From NCBI GenBank assembly GCA_002077065.1, contig NAJO01000020.1, positions 310,001 to 374,000 of the forward strand: 64,000 bases of DNA. The letters run 5' to 3'. This document shows, piece by piece, positions 1-10,136 of the stretch. The translations under genes and the position numbers were made by a program. Source of the DNA: Cryoendolithus antarcticus. Its lineage: Eukaryota > Ascomycota > Dothideomycetes > Cladosporiales > Cladosporiaceae. Every line of letters begins with the position of its first letter. Within the stretch, counting starts at the first letter, position 1. A model generated the notes under the pieces. It was given only the letters and a program-made list of their open reading frames with translations. It did not search any database and was not told the origin of the DNA.

Positions 1-661
1 ACTGCTTTCATTGCTCGATCCAGCAACTCGGGTAGCGCGAGAGCCGAGGCATCGATACACGGCGATAGAGCGGGCACGTTGTGTTCCATGACCTTCATGA
101 TGAGTTCATCAGGGAGCTTCCTGTGCATATAGGCGTAGACCTTGCGCCTTGCGATGATGTGGTCAATTCCGGCCTGGCTAGGGTCAGCGGATTATGGCCA
201 AGTAGTCAGTGCAGTATGGGTTCCATTAATCGATCAAAGCTGTTATTACATGCCAGCCACATACCTTGCGCTTTGCGGCCTCTTCCATGGCGAAACTTTT
301 GCCGACCGTGATCTTGACTCCTCCAGGCATATTCATTGCAGACGTTGTCTCCTCCCAACGCGGCACAGGGAGGATGCTTGCTACTGGTTGCGATGGCAAT
401 TTACAACGAACCAGATCTGTCTCGCGCCAGTTTCGAGCCTTGGCCAATGTCCTACGGAGAGTCCTGTAACAGTCTTGTCGCTTCAGTACGTGCTTCTATC
501 TCCTAGGGCTCTTGAATTGCGGCGTGAATGGAATGTTTTGTGTCATTCGCCTTTATCGGCACTGCTAAGCCAGAACAGTACTCACCAATAGCGCCTTGTC
601 GACAAGGAAAGAATCCTACCTGTGGCTACTTCAGAGTGGTCTTGGCTTCTCGCAGCGACAT
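1..661 (-). CDS. Partial hypothetical gene running off the left edge
   Basis: I do not recognise this protein. Three exons close in phase on the minus strand: 630-661 (ATG at 661, beginning MSLREAKTTLK), 265-463 and 1-173, which continues outside the window. The intron 174-264 has a GTATGT donor and a CCAG acceptor; the intron 464-629 has a weak GTAGCC donor and a TTACAG acceptor. The residues are rich in Lys/Arg at the N-terminus, with a segment PGGVKITVGKSFAMEEAAKR and then the run KLPDELIMKVMEHNVP, which has the feel of an amphipathic helix. The exact fit of exon 265-463 (one base plus 66 codons) is the best argument that this is a real gene. An alternative first exon ending at 586 with a better donor (GTGAGT) is also possible. 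Confidence 0.45.
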
Positions 662-1879
662 GTTGCGCGATGCGCTCGCAATTTCAGATGCTCTGCTCTG
701 CTCTGCTCGGACACCGACTCGTCTAGCTACGCGTGGCCGAATGGCTCCTGATGTATGCCCAGGCTGACTATGCAGGCCAGTAATGTGACGCACTTCGTGC
801 ATGCACCGATGCAACTGGCACGAAATCAGAAAGTCACGAGACCTGAGCCATATTGCCGAAATCTGGAGCAGAAGATCAGGGTGACAGCTTGAAGAAGGGG
901 TACCACGATGCCCCGAATTTGCCGATTGCGAATGCCAAGCGACAACGGTGCGAGTCGAAAGATGCAAATGTATCGCGTGAGCTCAACCGCCGCTTGAATG
1001 GTGCATCGGACGATCTGGACCTGACCGTTATGAAGGGCGTCAACGATTGAAGCTGTTGTTCCTCTTGGTTGCACAGACGGGGTCCATCGTGCTTGTCGTC
1101 TAAGTCGGCCGGATGACGAGCCAGAATCTCGAAGACATCAGGTTCCGTCTCTCAGATACACCCACGCAGTGTTCGAGTGTCCATTGCGATTGCTGCCAGA
1201 TGCAAGTATACTGTTGGGTCGAAAAACGCGGAGATTATTCGACTTTGCTGCATGCGACGCAAGTAACGCGTCGGGAAAGGATGATCAAATGGACAAGAGA
1301 AAGGGCGCTGAAGGCAAAGATTCAGTAAAATAAGGCGAGTAGCACAATGAGGAGGCTACGCCGAAGCTGTCGTTGTGATTGCCAAACCTCATTGCTTGGC
1401 CACTTGTTGACTTTGATGCGCAATAGCATGGTCGCAATCGAGCTGCATTGGTCCGAGAGCGGCTACCCAGAGCTTTCTCCGAGCGTCCCAGCCACGTTGT
1501 AGATTGGAACGGCGCAAGCAAACCGTCGCCACGATGCGGTGGATGAGGTATCTTGGGCTTTTACTGGATCGCGGTTCATTGCAGTCCGAAATTATGGCGC
1601 TGGCGCTCGGGATGCAGAGACAAGCGATCAGCGAGGCTGCGGATGATAGGCTTGAAGCACTCAGCTGTACTCATGACGATGCCGTCGTTATGAAAGTGAA
1701 AGAAGGGGGGAAGTCTGCACATGCTTTCGGCGCCATGGCTCCGAAAGCACCGACCTGCTGTGCATCGGCCTCGGCTCAGCTTTGTGCAACGGCATTGAAG
1801 CCCATGGCGTTGATGAAAAACATACGATCTTTCACAGACCCACTGGACTTACTAGCGACTCGGAGCGACGCAAGATGCA
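662..1879. other. Gene-free stretch with a short (CTCTG)n repeat
   Basis: No frame here resembles a known family. Near 688-711, just upstream of the left-edge gene, there are three to four copies of a CTCTG unit. The rest looks like unremarkable intergenic DNA between a minus-strand gene on the left and the plus-strand thioesterase on the right, so it probably holds two promoters. Confidence 0.4.
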
Positions 1880-2893
1880 ATGCAGTCGCAGCGTCCGGCC
1901 GTAGTCAATCTGCCAGGACTGTTATCTTTCTCTGCGGCCGTACGCCCAGCGCCAGTGGCATTAGGTAGAGGGTGCACTGGACAGCGGTGGAGCTCTCTGA
2001 CGAAGAGTGCCGGCGAGGTTGGCTTCCGGAGGCGACAGCATACCTTCCTCCGAACTCGAAGTACAAGTCCTGTTCCCTTCAAAGCCACGCCGCATCTATC
2101 GCGGGTACTCCAACAGCAAAGAACCCAATCCACTTCCTCGCCTAGTTCTACGCTCCCAACTCCAAAGCCAGTCCCTGGTAACCGCCTCTACTTCACCGCC
2201 GCTCTCCTTGCAGCCTTCACAGCCGGCATAATCATGGCCGCAGCTCCCGTAGCAGAACAGCTGAACGGCTTCGTCCGTCCCCCAACCGACGCCGAGACCC
2301 TGGCCCTCTTCGTCCCCTCAACCGACAGAGCAGCGGAGATCAACGATCACATTGTCTCACATCCGCTGTCAATCCGGTTACGGGCCCAAGAAGGCGTCAC
2401 AGAGTCAAGGCCACATATGAAGATCCCGGAGAAAATGCGGCAGTACAATCTCACGGGAGGGACATTGATGGGCGAGAACAAGATCGAGGTTCCACCTCTC
2501 AGCTTCTCAAGGACTGAGGATGAGCTGCCGACGTTGACGCAGCTGTCATACCTTGGCCCAAGTTTGTGTGGGCATCCGGGGATTATACATGGAGGTTTGC
2601 TTGCTACGTTACTGGATGAAGGGCTGGCGAGGGCGTGCTTCCCTGCGCTGCCGAACAAAGTCGGCGTGACGGCGAGTCTGAAGATCGATTACAGGGTGCC
2701 TTGTCCGGCGGACAGGTACATTGTTCTTAAGGCTGAGACGACGAAGGTCGAGGGCCGGAAAGTGTGGGTGAAAGGCTGGATTGAGCTGTTGGGCGACGAG
2801 GACGGGGATGGGACGAAGGTAGTGGAGGCTGAGGCGTTGTTCATTGAGCCGAAGGGCGCTAAGAACATGGCGAGGATTTATAGCTCGCAATGA
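1880..2893 (+). CDS. Hotdog-fold thioesterase family protein, probably mitochondrial or membrane-anchored
   Basis: Single-exon protein of 337 residues. The C-terminal half is a hotdog (4HBT/PaaI-like) thioesterase: the family's HGG helix start is visible in HPGIIHGGLLATLLDEGLAR near residues 230-250, followed by the long strand KVGVTASLKIDYRVPCPADR. Proteins of this family hydrolyse acyl-CoA thioesters; the substrate cannot be told from the sequence. The first about 100 residues are rich in Arg, Ser and Gln with almost no acidic residues, like a mitochondrial presequence, and are followed by a hydrophobic helix (YFTAALLAAFTAGIIMAAAP, about residues 104-123). The start at 1880 is the first in-frame ATG. 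The length and the N-terminal extension plus TM helix agree with the fungal members of this family. Function is known at family level only. Confidence 0.8.
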   Translation: MQSQRPAVVNLPGLLSFSAAVRPAPVALGRGCTGQRWSSLTKSAGEVGFRRRQHTFLRTRSTSPVPFKATPHLSRVLQQQRTQSTSSPSSTLPTPKPVPGNRLYFTAALLAAFTAGIIMAAAPVAEQLNGFVRPPTDAETLALFVPSTDRAAEINDHIVSHPLSIRLRAQEGVTESRPHMKIPEKMRQYNLTGGTLMGENKIEVPPLSFSRTEDELPTLTQLSYLGPSLCGHPGIIHGGLLATLLDEGLARACFPALPNKVGVTASLKIDYRVPCPADRYIVLKAETTKVEGRKVWVKGWIELLGDEDGDGTKVVEAEALFIEPKGAKNMARIYSSQ

Positions 2894-3287
2894 TCAAGAG
2901 CCTCGACCATTATGTACAAATACTATAGACTATAAATCATAAATCGGACAGTTGCCCGTATATATGTTCGACCTCTGATCTGTGATGCGAGCACTCGCCA
3001 ATCCGTGCAGTGTCTCCTACTTCCAGAAACTCGTAACCTTACGGCTTGCATCAACAACCACACTCTTCTAACCGTCAGCTAATCGTCAATAACACGCAGG
3101 TGTTGGAGAAGGACTCCAGAGCATCGCGAACCACTCAGAACCATACGCATAAGCCCTGATATAACACACTGCTCATCTACACTCGACCGCCACCCACCAA
3201 ACACACACATTTCAAGCAATCCCACAATCTAGCCATCGAATCATCCCCAAGTCCCCCAAGCCTGTTCTCCTCGAAGACCATTCAATC
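2894..3287. promoter_or_regulatory. Intergenic region upstream of the zinc-knuckle gene
   Basis: About 390 bases between two plus-strand genes. The part from 3170 onward is C/A-rich with few G residues (for example CACCCACCAAACACACAC near 3191), typical of a fungal 5' leader. No specific site is identifiable. Confidence 0.35.
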
Positions 3288-4364
3288 ATGTCTTGGATGG
3301 ACTCCTGGTCCCGTCCCACCAAATCCCAGCCCGTTCCCGCTCCATACTACCTCACTGTCGGTCCCTCAGCAAGATACTGCCACACCTGCGGCCGCATCAT
3401 CGGCCAACGCCGCCAGAACACTTCCAAAACTACGAATTCTGGGCCAGGCGTGAAATTCTGCTCGGAACGATGTAAACGGGGGAAGCCGAGCACGGCGCCA
3501 GGGAGTCTGGATGTGAGGGCCCAGGAGGCGTTGGGGGCGTTGTTGATGGGACGGGAGGTGAGGCGACCTGCAGTCAACGGGAGCGATGCTAACGGATCTG
3601 AGGATGTGGAGGAATTGACTGTGAAGGCGAAAGGGAAGCCCAAGAAGGGTGATCCGAGGATTGTGGTAGCGTTGTCAGAGCTCGAGATTGCGGTTTTTGG
3701 GGATCGTAGGGATCCCGAAAAGACTTTTGGGAGGCGGAAGAATCGTGCGTTTCGTGGAGTTCGTGAAGAAGGGGACGAGTGGAGGAGTGTAGATATGGTG
3801 GATCGGCCGCCTGCTATTGCTGCTGCTGGCAGACCGGACGAGGCTGACGCTACGGATGGGACTGCTTCACTGACTGCTGATTCTGATGACTCTGATGGCG
3901 ATTCTGACGGGGCTGGCGAAGGGGAGGGCGGCGTTCCTTTGGCAGGGACGGTGATCATGGAGAACGGCATAGTAATAGGCCATCACATCCGCCCACCCCA
4001 GAATGCCGCAGCAGTCAACTTCAGCGTCGGCGGCGAGCGAGGCTGGAGCGAGAAAATCGAGGAGACACCTCAGATGCTTGCGAAACGTCGTGAGGGGCAA
4101 AAATTAGCGGAAGACAAAGAATCTCTCAAACGCGCGGTTCGGAGGGCTGTGGTGTTCGGATTGGAGGTTGATGCTGAGGAGGAAGGGCGAGGGATGAAGG
4201 GTGGGAAGGGAAAGAAGCGAAAGGGGAAAGGGGACGAGGACGGGGATGAGGGTGCGGAGGGTACTGGGAAGGTGAGGAGGATGTGTGAGGCGCTTATGGC
4301 TGGCGCTGTGGTGGAGCCGAGTTTTGCGAAGGGGGATTGGAGTGTGAGGTGGCGGGAGGACTGA
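3288..4364 (+). CDS. Conserved fungal hypothetical protein with an N-terminal CxxC...CxxxC zinc motif
   Basis: Single-exon protein of 358 residues. Near the N-terminus it has CHTCGR (about residue 30) and FCSERCK (about residue 56), a spacing that suggests one treble-clef or zinc-ribbon site. The remainder is low-complexity and charged, with an acidic Asp/Ser/Gly run around residues 195-215 and a Lys/Gly-rich stretch (MKGGKGKKRKGKGDEDGDEG) near residue 305 that could act as a nuclear localisation signal. Other recognisable conserved pieces are DPRIVVALSELEIAVFGDRR and NFSVGGERGWSEKIEETPQM. I recognise it as the type of conserved Pezizomycotina protein that has no assigned function. It is convergent with RPL9. 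Confidence 0.6.
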   Translation: MSWMDSWSRPTKSQPVPAPYYLTVGPSARYCHTCGRIIGQRRQNTSKTTNSGPGVKFCSERCKRGKPSTAPGSLDVRAQEALGALLMGREVRRPAVNGSDANGSEDVEELTVKAKGKPKKGDPRIVVALSELEIAVFGDRRDPEKTFGRRKNRAFRGVREEGDEWRSVDMVDRPPAIAAAGRPDEADATDGTASLTADSDDSDGDSDGAGEGEGGVPLAGTVIMENGIVIGHHIRPPQNAAAVNFSVGGERGWSEKIEETPQMLAKRREGQKLAEDKESLKRAVRRAVVFGLEVDAEEEGRGMKGGKGKKRKGKGDEDGDEGAEGTGKVRRMCEALMAGAVVEPSFAKGDWSVRWRED

Positions 4365-4775
4365 TTAGGCCTGGGATCTCGGCATCTACAGTCGTCCGCA
4401 TTGTGCAATACACCACCGTCAACGACCAGCGCGTGCGAAATGTTGCGCTCTCGCAAATCGAGGTCATGTACACAAGGCCATATATACAGGTAGCCCCACA
4501 GCTACACTCACGCTGTCTGGAATGGGTGCATTTGCTGCTCGGGTGGTCGCAACGGAATATGGTGGTCAAAGTCCGTCGTCGGATTCAGAGGGTAGAGCGG
4601 GCTTTCGTAACTTGGGTGTACATTCGCCGTAGCTGTATTGCGATGCAGAGCTATCGTCAGAGGTGACTACCTATTGGCAGCTCTTCATGACTTCCCCTGC
4701 CAGCCATTGCATCCCAGCAGTACTTGCGATAGTACCAAACGACATTCCCACAAAACGCTCGAGACTGCGCATCGC
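4365..4775. other. Convergent 3' region
   Basis: This lies between the 3' ends of the zinc-motif gene (+) and RPL9 (-). It should hold both 3' UTRs and polyadenylation sites. No coding frame stands out. Confidence 0.35.
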
Positions 4776-5534
4776 TCATGCCGCCTCGATGTTGCCACGC
4801 TCGCTCACGTACAGACCATCCAAGAACTTCCGGATATCCTTGTTCCTTACACGGCACACCTGCTGGATATCTGCGGCCGACTGTGACACGTTCTCGAGCG
4901 AATTGCCAGTCAGCTCGAGCTGATCCTTGACGTTCTTCGATGCCTCGACATCGACACCGGGTTGGCAGACGATTCGGCGGATGATCTTCTCGCCCAAGAA
5001 ATTCCTGTACTCCCAGTCAGTATTCCGCTCGACCTTCTTTCCCCAGCGTTTCATTGCGCAAACGCACCTGATCTCTACCTCCCACAGCCCGGTGTCGCCG
5101 TTCTTGTCCAAGTTCACGTTGATCGGGAAATGAGCGTACACATAGCGCATCTTGTACTTGTAGCCCTTGGTCACACCGGTGATCATGTTGTTGATGAGCG
5201 TGCGGACTGTGCGGAGGGTGGCGACGTTCTTGCGGTTGCCGTGGTGCATCTCGATGTTGATGATGTTGGGGGAGGGGTGCGAGAAGCAGACATTGATGTG
5301 GCCCAGATTCTTTGTGAGTTTGCCGCGCGGGCCCTCGACGGTGACTTGGCGGGTTTTGATGTGGATTTTGACTAATGGGAGTATGTTAGTCTCGCTGTGT
5401 CCCCTGGTATGTCATTTCCTCCATCTTGAGTCTGCGCATTGTGCGGTTGGGTGTGGGTGCTACGCGCGAAGGACGGACTGGTACACACCTCCCTCTGGAA
5501 TCGTGAGCGACTCCTCTGAGTGAATGTACCTCAT
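4776..5534 (-). CDS. RPL9: 60S ribosomal protein L9 (uL6)
   Basis: Cytosolic large-subunit protein uL6. Three exons: 5489-5534, 5068-5371 and 4776-5004, giving 192 residues against 191 in yeast. The junctions are supported by homology: [15 protein letters not shown] joins [19 protein letters not shown], and LWEVEI joins RNFLGEK. The hallmark [20 protein letters not shown] is near the C-terminus. Intron 1 (5372-5488) has a GTGTGT donor and a perfect ACTAAC branch point. Intron 2 (5005-5067) is 63 bases, a multiple of three with no stop, so an unspliced message would still read through with 21 extra residues. It is divergent from the MMS2 homologue 263 bases away, so the two probably share a promoter region. 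Confidence 0.95.
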
Positions 5535-5797
5535 CTCGACGGTAGTGCTGTGAGGTTAGTTGGTTGTCGAGGTGTGAGAGCCGGTGCCGTATTCTTTGAC
5601 GTCGTGAAGTCGGCTTCGCCAAAATACGTGTGGAATGCCAAGAGCGAAAGATGCCTGAGGCAGTCAAATTTCTGGGGTAGTGCACCCCACCTCAACTTAG
5701 TCACTGGGAGGCCGCTGCTCTTGATTCACCCAGACCCTCACCGGCCGCTACACTCATTCGTTTAGGCTTATCATACTCAAGCCTAAGACATAGCAAG
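5535..5797. promoter_or_regulatory. Shared divergent promoter of RPL9 and the MMS2 homologue
   Basis: The region is 263 bases between two start codons facing away from each other, so it must carry the core promoters of both genes. No individual factor site is called. Confidence 0.5.
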
Positions 5798-6383
5798 ATG
5801 GGCGCGAAGATACCGCGGAACTTCCGCTTGCTCGAGGAGCTCGAGAAGGGCGAGAAAGGGCTTGGAGCAGGCGAGTGCTTGGTGTCGTGCGAGCATCATG
5901 ATCAAGCTCTGACAACTTCCAGAGGCATGTTCATACGGTCTAGACGAAGGCGATGATCTACTCATGACAAACTGGAATGGCACAATTCTGGGGCCTCCAC
6001 ATGTTCGTTGCGATCGATTGACCAACGATGCGAACTTAACACTGACCCGAGCAGAGCGTACATGAGAACCGAATATACTCATTGAAGATTCACTGCGGGC
6101 CCAGCTACCCCGATGCGCCTCCTGATGTGACATTCATCAGCAAAGTCAATATCCCTTGTGTGAATCCCAGCAATGGAAAGGTAGGTTTATCTGAGAGCCG
6201 CAAGATGGCGAACTTGGAGCATCGACTGATTGTGATGTTCAGGTCGACCTGTCCAAGCTACCAAGCATAGCAAACTGGAAGCGGGACTTCACGATGGAGA
6301 CGGTATTGATTGAGATCCGAAGATACATGGCAGCACCAGCCAACAAGAAATTACCCCAGCCGCCCGAGGGCACGAACTTCTAG
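5798..6383 (+). CDS. MMS2: Ubiquitin-conjugating E2 variant (Mms2/UEV)
   Basis: Non-catalytic E2 variant that pairs with Ubc13 to build Lys63-linked ubiquitin chains in error-free postreplication repair. Four exons: 5798-5870, 5923-6002, 6055-6180 and 6243-6383; 139 residues, the usual family length. Visible family segments: KIPRNFRLLEELEKGEKGLG, DLLMTNWNGTILGPPH, HENRIYSLKIHCG, YPDAPPDV and KKLPQPPEGTNF at the C-terminus. The active-site Cys of catalytic E2s is absent, as expected for a UEV. Intron 1 uses a GC donor (CAG|GCGAGT); only that choice gives the conserved GLGAEACSYGL in phase. Intron 2 uses GTTCGT. The Ubc13 partner is not in this window. Confidence 0.93.
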
Positions 6384-7350
6384 GCGAGAGCACAATCCAG
6401 ATTTACGCCACGATCGAGACGAATGGTCAAACTCGAGTCGGGCGAAGCTGAGGGATGGAACAGAATATGCACATGAGTGGCGACCAGCAGGACAAACGAA
6501 TGATGAGGTATGCATAGCATCGGCGTCAGGATGGTGTACAGCCAGTAGCGGCTAAGGAAGGGTCGCGAATCTGACGAGTCGAGCATGAGGCCTGGATGCG
6601 GCTGCGACAATTTCGAACATAGTCGCACTGAGCAAATACCACGCGATCATTCACTCTCCTTACTGCCGGATGGCGTCTTTGAGCTCCTGAGATCGTCCAG
6701 TTGGTACGAAAAGTGCTGTCGCATTGAAGGGAAGTGCTGCAATCTACCTCCAATCGTCAGGTTACAAGTGGCGATGTAAATGAGGACCCCGAACACAGCT
6801 CCATCGCTCATGGTCGTAAGTCGCTTTCGTAGACAAGTCACACCTCTCGTCGCTTTCGTGATCGATGCAACACAATCACTTGCAGCGGCTAAATTCAGAT
6901 ACATCTGGTTGATGGTCCCGAGTCATAATGCCTGCACCATGTGTCCGAGATCTGTGCGCATGGAGTTGCCCAGGGATTGTGAGAGCGTCATTGGCGTTAC
7001 ATCCCTGAATCCGTTGCGACTCCATTGTCACCCCACTTTCACTGCACCGTGGTATTCTGTCGCACCATTGCTTCTGAAGCATCCATACGCGCTATTTGGC
7101 AGCTGGACTTGCCATCTCTCGCCGAGCATTGGCACTACACGACTTCCGGCTGACCATCAGCGGACCTGCGGCTGGCCCAGCAGGAGCGACATCGTGGTCG
7201 ACCCACCTCGAGACACTGTGGAATACATCAACACCTTGCGACCACATACTATGCCCATACACCACCGATGTCCACCCTCCGTCACACGTGACGATGCATT
7301 TCGACCAACAACGACCAGTCCCCTAAACCCACCCCCGCATCTTCCCGAAG
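6384..7350. other. Gene-free stretch
   Basis: There are several open frames of 60-210 codons on both strands but none resembles a known family. A minus-strand frame around 6650-6815 beginning MSDGAVFGVLIYIATC has a hydrophobic start but no convincing continuation. I treat this as 3' flank of the MMS2 homologue plus promoter of the next gene. Confidence 0.3.
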
Positions 7351-8247
7351 ATGTCCATATGGCGGGGCACGCAGTCCGCGATATTCTACTACGTCTCCTG
7401 CACGCCCCTCCTTAACGCCAGGTACAGGAAGCGGCGCGAGAAGGAAGCGCGGCGAGATGCATTGTCAAGAACAGAATGGAAGACTACGCATCCGGATTAC
7501 CCGGATCAGGTTGCGCCGAATAGTATCAATCCGTTCTGGGCGGCCGAGATAGAGGCAGGACCGCGCATTGATCCGGGCAAGTTGAAGGAGATCAAGGAGA
7601 AGAGGAAGGCAAGGTTTGAGGGCCGGGAGGTGGGTGATGTGAATGTAGGGAGGGGTGTGGAGAGCCGAGCAGGAACGGGCAGCAGTGGGCAAAGCCTCGA
7701 AGATACACGTCTCGGTGCCGATGGCTCGAAAGATGGTAGCGTCGCAGGCACGAGGTGGAACCACAGGATATACCAGCGCGAAGACGAAGAGCTCTGGGGC
7801 GCACGAGGCAGCAGCTCAGCGAACCTCCACCGCATTCCCACGCGCCCAAGCACGGCTCATACCAATGCTTCCTCGATCCCGAAGAAATCGTACCAGCCCG
7901 ACCGCCACCCCGCGATAAACGACATGCACCCGCCCACCACACGCAAGATTTCCCATCCCGAAGCCGTAGCCTGGATGTTCCAGCCTTTGCCCACTGCGGA
8001 GGTGATGGCTGGTAAAGAGCCGCCTGGCCGAAGTCGCACGAACAGCGATCTCAGTCGCTCGAGAGCTACCAGTCTACGGAAGAAAGTCTCCGGGACGCCG
8101 GTGAGGGTTGTGCATCACGAGAGCGAGGAGACTGTTCTGCTGACACCGGGGAGTCAGGCTGGGTGGGTGCCGGAGGAGGAGGCGGTGGAATTTGCGTTTG
8201 AGCATACGAGGCGAGAGGTAAGTCATAGGAGGAGTCTGGAGTGGTGA
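7351..8247 (+). CDS. Conserved fungal hypothetical protein
   Basis: Single-exon frame of 298 residues. The N-terminus (SIWRGTQSAIFYYVSCTPLL) is hydrophobic and is followed by a very basic helix (RYRKRREKEARRDALSRTE), the pattern of a short membrane-associated segment with a cytosolic basic tail. The middle is disordered and Ser/Arg-rich. A conserved-looking block follows (HPEAVAWMFQPLPTAEVMAG and RSRTNSDLSRSRATSLRKK) and the tail ends PGSQAGWVPEEEAVEFAFEH. I recognise the general type as a Pezizomycotina-specific protein of unknown role. The last codons cross a perfect GTAAGT (8217), so the true C-terminus may lie in a further exon that I could not place. Confidence 0.55.
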   Translation: MSIWRGTQSAIFYYVSCTPLLNARYRKRREKEARRDALSRTEWKTTHPDYPDQVAPNSINPFWAAEIEAGPRIDPGKLKEIKEKRKARFEGREVGDVNVGRGVESRAGTGSSGQSLEDTRLGADGSKDGSVAGTRWNHRIYQREDEELWGARGSSSANLHRIPTRPSTAHTNASSIPKKSYQPDRHPAINDMHPPTTRKISHPEAVAWMFQPLPTAEVMAGKEPPGRSRTNSDLSRSRATSLRKKVSGTPVRVVHHESEETVLLTPGSQAGWVPEEEAVEFAFEHTRREVSHRRSLEW

Positions 8248-10136
8248 GGTAGATACGTGTCGGAATCTGGGGAACGGTGTTCGGCGGATTGCTTGTGTGA
8301 TTGCATTGGGTTTGAGCAAGGCGTCTGGACACGAGATTCGAGAGTTCGTTTGGGTACGCAAAACTGTCTGGATTATCTGGCGCTGTAAGGCATCGAATGG
8401 TGGAAAGATGACGGTGTAGCAACAAGTATATATATCGGTTGACGTGTCAAGCAAGTGACTATCTGGCCGTCTGATGTTGAGCATGCCAGAGCAGTTGTTA
8501 TAAATTGCCGCTGCTTGGGAACACAGGCAGCGATCAAATCGGCGCCGCCAGATAAGCAGGGATCTGAATCAGTGTCAGTTGGAGGGTGCCAGCCGAGACG
8601 AAGCGAGGCCGTTCACTTTCCGCTGATCACCATCTCTTTCTGCTCATCTCAGGTAAACCAATATCGAAAGTCCAGTGAAGCTAGCGAGAGCTCCTGATCT
8701 GGCGCAGCCGGAGAAAGTACGATTGGTCTAAGATCGTATTCTCGACGCCCTTCAGCTCCTCTCAACTATACCGCTAAGCTTGCCAAAGTAGTCGCAAGTC
8801 AGTACCCAATTTTCGAGCTTTCTTCCGGTAAGCTGCTAGCATCGTAATAACGGTGTCGTTGCCGATGAGTGCGAGGTTAGGCCGATCGAGTTCGTGACCA
8901 GCTCGGCTCTCGAACATGACACGTTTGGCAGAAACCTCTCGCGATTCGTGAGAGCATAGACCGAGGCCTATGGATGATCAATGTCCCTCTGTATCATGGC
9001 GTGGTGTTACTTGTCGTAGTATACGTCGAGCGCTGAGAAAGTGCGAGCGAGTGTTGTGAAACGAATGATCAACTCGACTCTCTGGAGTGATCTTACGGTG
9101 CCTGTGCTACTACACGACAAGCTGGGCAAGCCAGTCCCGAGGAGCGCCATGCGGTGAGAGCGCAATCGAAGTGTGCGATCGACTGCGCTTTCCATGAGAT
9201 TCTATAAAGACTCGTGCCACTACGAGTTGAGCCACAAGAGTCAGAATCCTGAAGATCAATCCATGGAGAGCGCGAGATGAGACTATGGAGCGCGTAATCG
9301 AGTTAGTCCTCCATATTTCTTTCCATTGCTTGTGCTCATGTACATCAAGCTGCAAGTGTCACTCGCAGAGCATTCCATCATCAGGGAGCACACGTCTCTG
9401 CACGTCTGGTGTTCGGCATCGGAGATGGACAGCAGGCTCGACTCTGGTTAGCAATGGGACACCTCCTATGTTGTTTTACAGAGAACTGGGTATAACAGTA
9501 TGGAGACAAGTCGTCCTGAGAGAGCTCACGAAAAGACTGAGAAGAGATCAGTCACCTACATGTACCTTCCATAAAAAGGTTGTTGCGGCTTGTGCTCGTA
9601 CTCATGTAGCTGCGATAGTCGTTCTCCAAGTACTGCGCCCACAGAGAGCACATGTGCGTGCTCAAGGTACGTCCTTGGGTAGAACTGCGTCAGCTTCCAA
9701 TGATCAACTGCTGTCGCTTATGCTGCTTTGCATCAAGCTGCGACTGTCCTTCTCTCAGACCTTGATCCACAAGAGCCACATAGATGTACGGCGGTGGAGT
9801 CCGGAGAAACGTTCCGCCGGCTCCGGATTGCGCAATCGGCGGCCTTTGAGTGCGGCACCACTTACTCCTTAAGTGCTTCATTCCTATACCTCTTTATCAT
9901 TAACATTGAACGAGTGGATCAAACTGATAGGTAACAAATGATAAAGGCACAAGTGAGCACGCCGTCATTTCACGTTCATTTTATTAATCATACACCCTAA
10001 TCACCGCTAACAAGTATATGCCCTTCCTGTTTCAGCCTATCTCGGCGGACAAAGGCCCCCCTATCCCGAATTACGAGTCTCGGCGTCCGAAATACACTTC
10101 TCGATTCCTGTAGTTCCTGTTTCAGCGTTCGAGATC
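8248..10136. other. 1.9 kb gene-free interval
   Basis: No family-like coding region is visible. The longest frame (9285-9872, plus) gives a composition unlike a protein. Between 9330 and 9790 there are loosely repeated phrases (CATCAAGCTGC near 9346 and again near 9730; CTCATGTAC/CTCATGTAGCTGC), so the region may contain old, degenerate duplications. Near 10075-10175 a unit similar to TCTCGGCGCTCGA occurs three times, running from the intergenic DNA into the last codons of the next gene. Confidence 0.4.

Noticed and set aside
1504..1968. 154-codon frame before the thioesterase
   Set aside because: No family resemblance; it overlaps the start of the thioesterase in another frame.
6780..7415. 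211-codon frame between MMS2 and the next gene
   Set aside because: Composition (Pro/His/Arg/Cys mix) is not protein-like, no splice structure, and it overlaps the start of the 7351 gene in another frame.
9285..9872. 195-codon frame in the sparse interval
   Set aside because: No recognisable motif, and the composition is that of chance translation.
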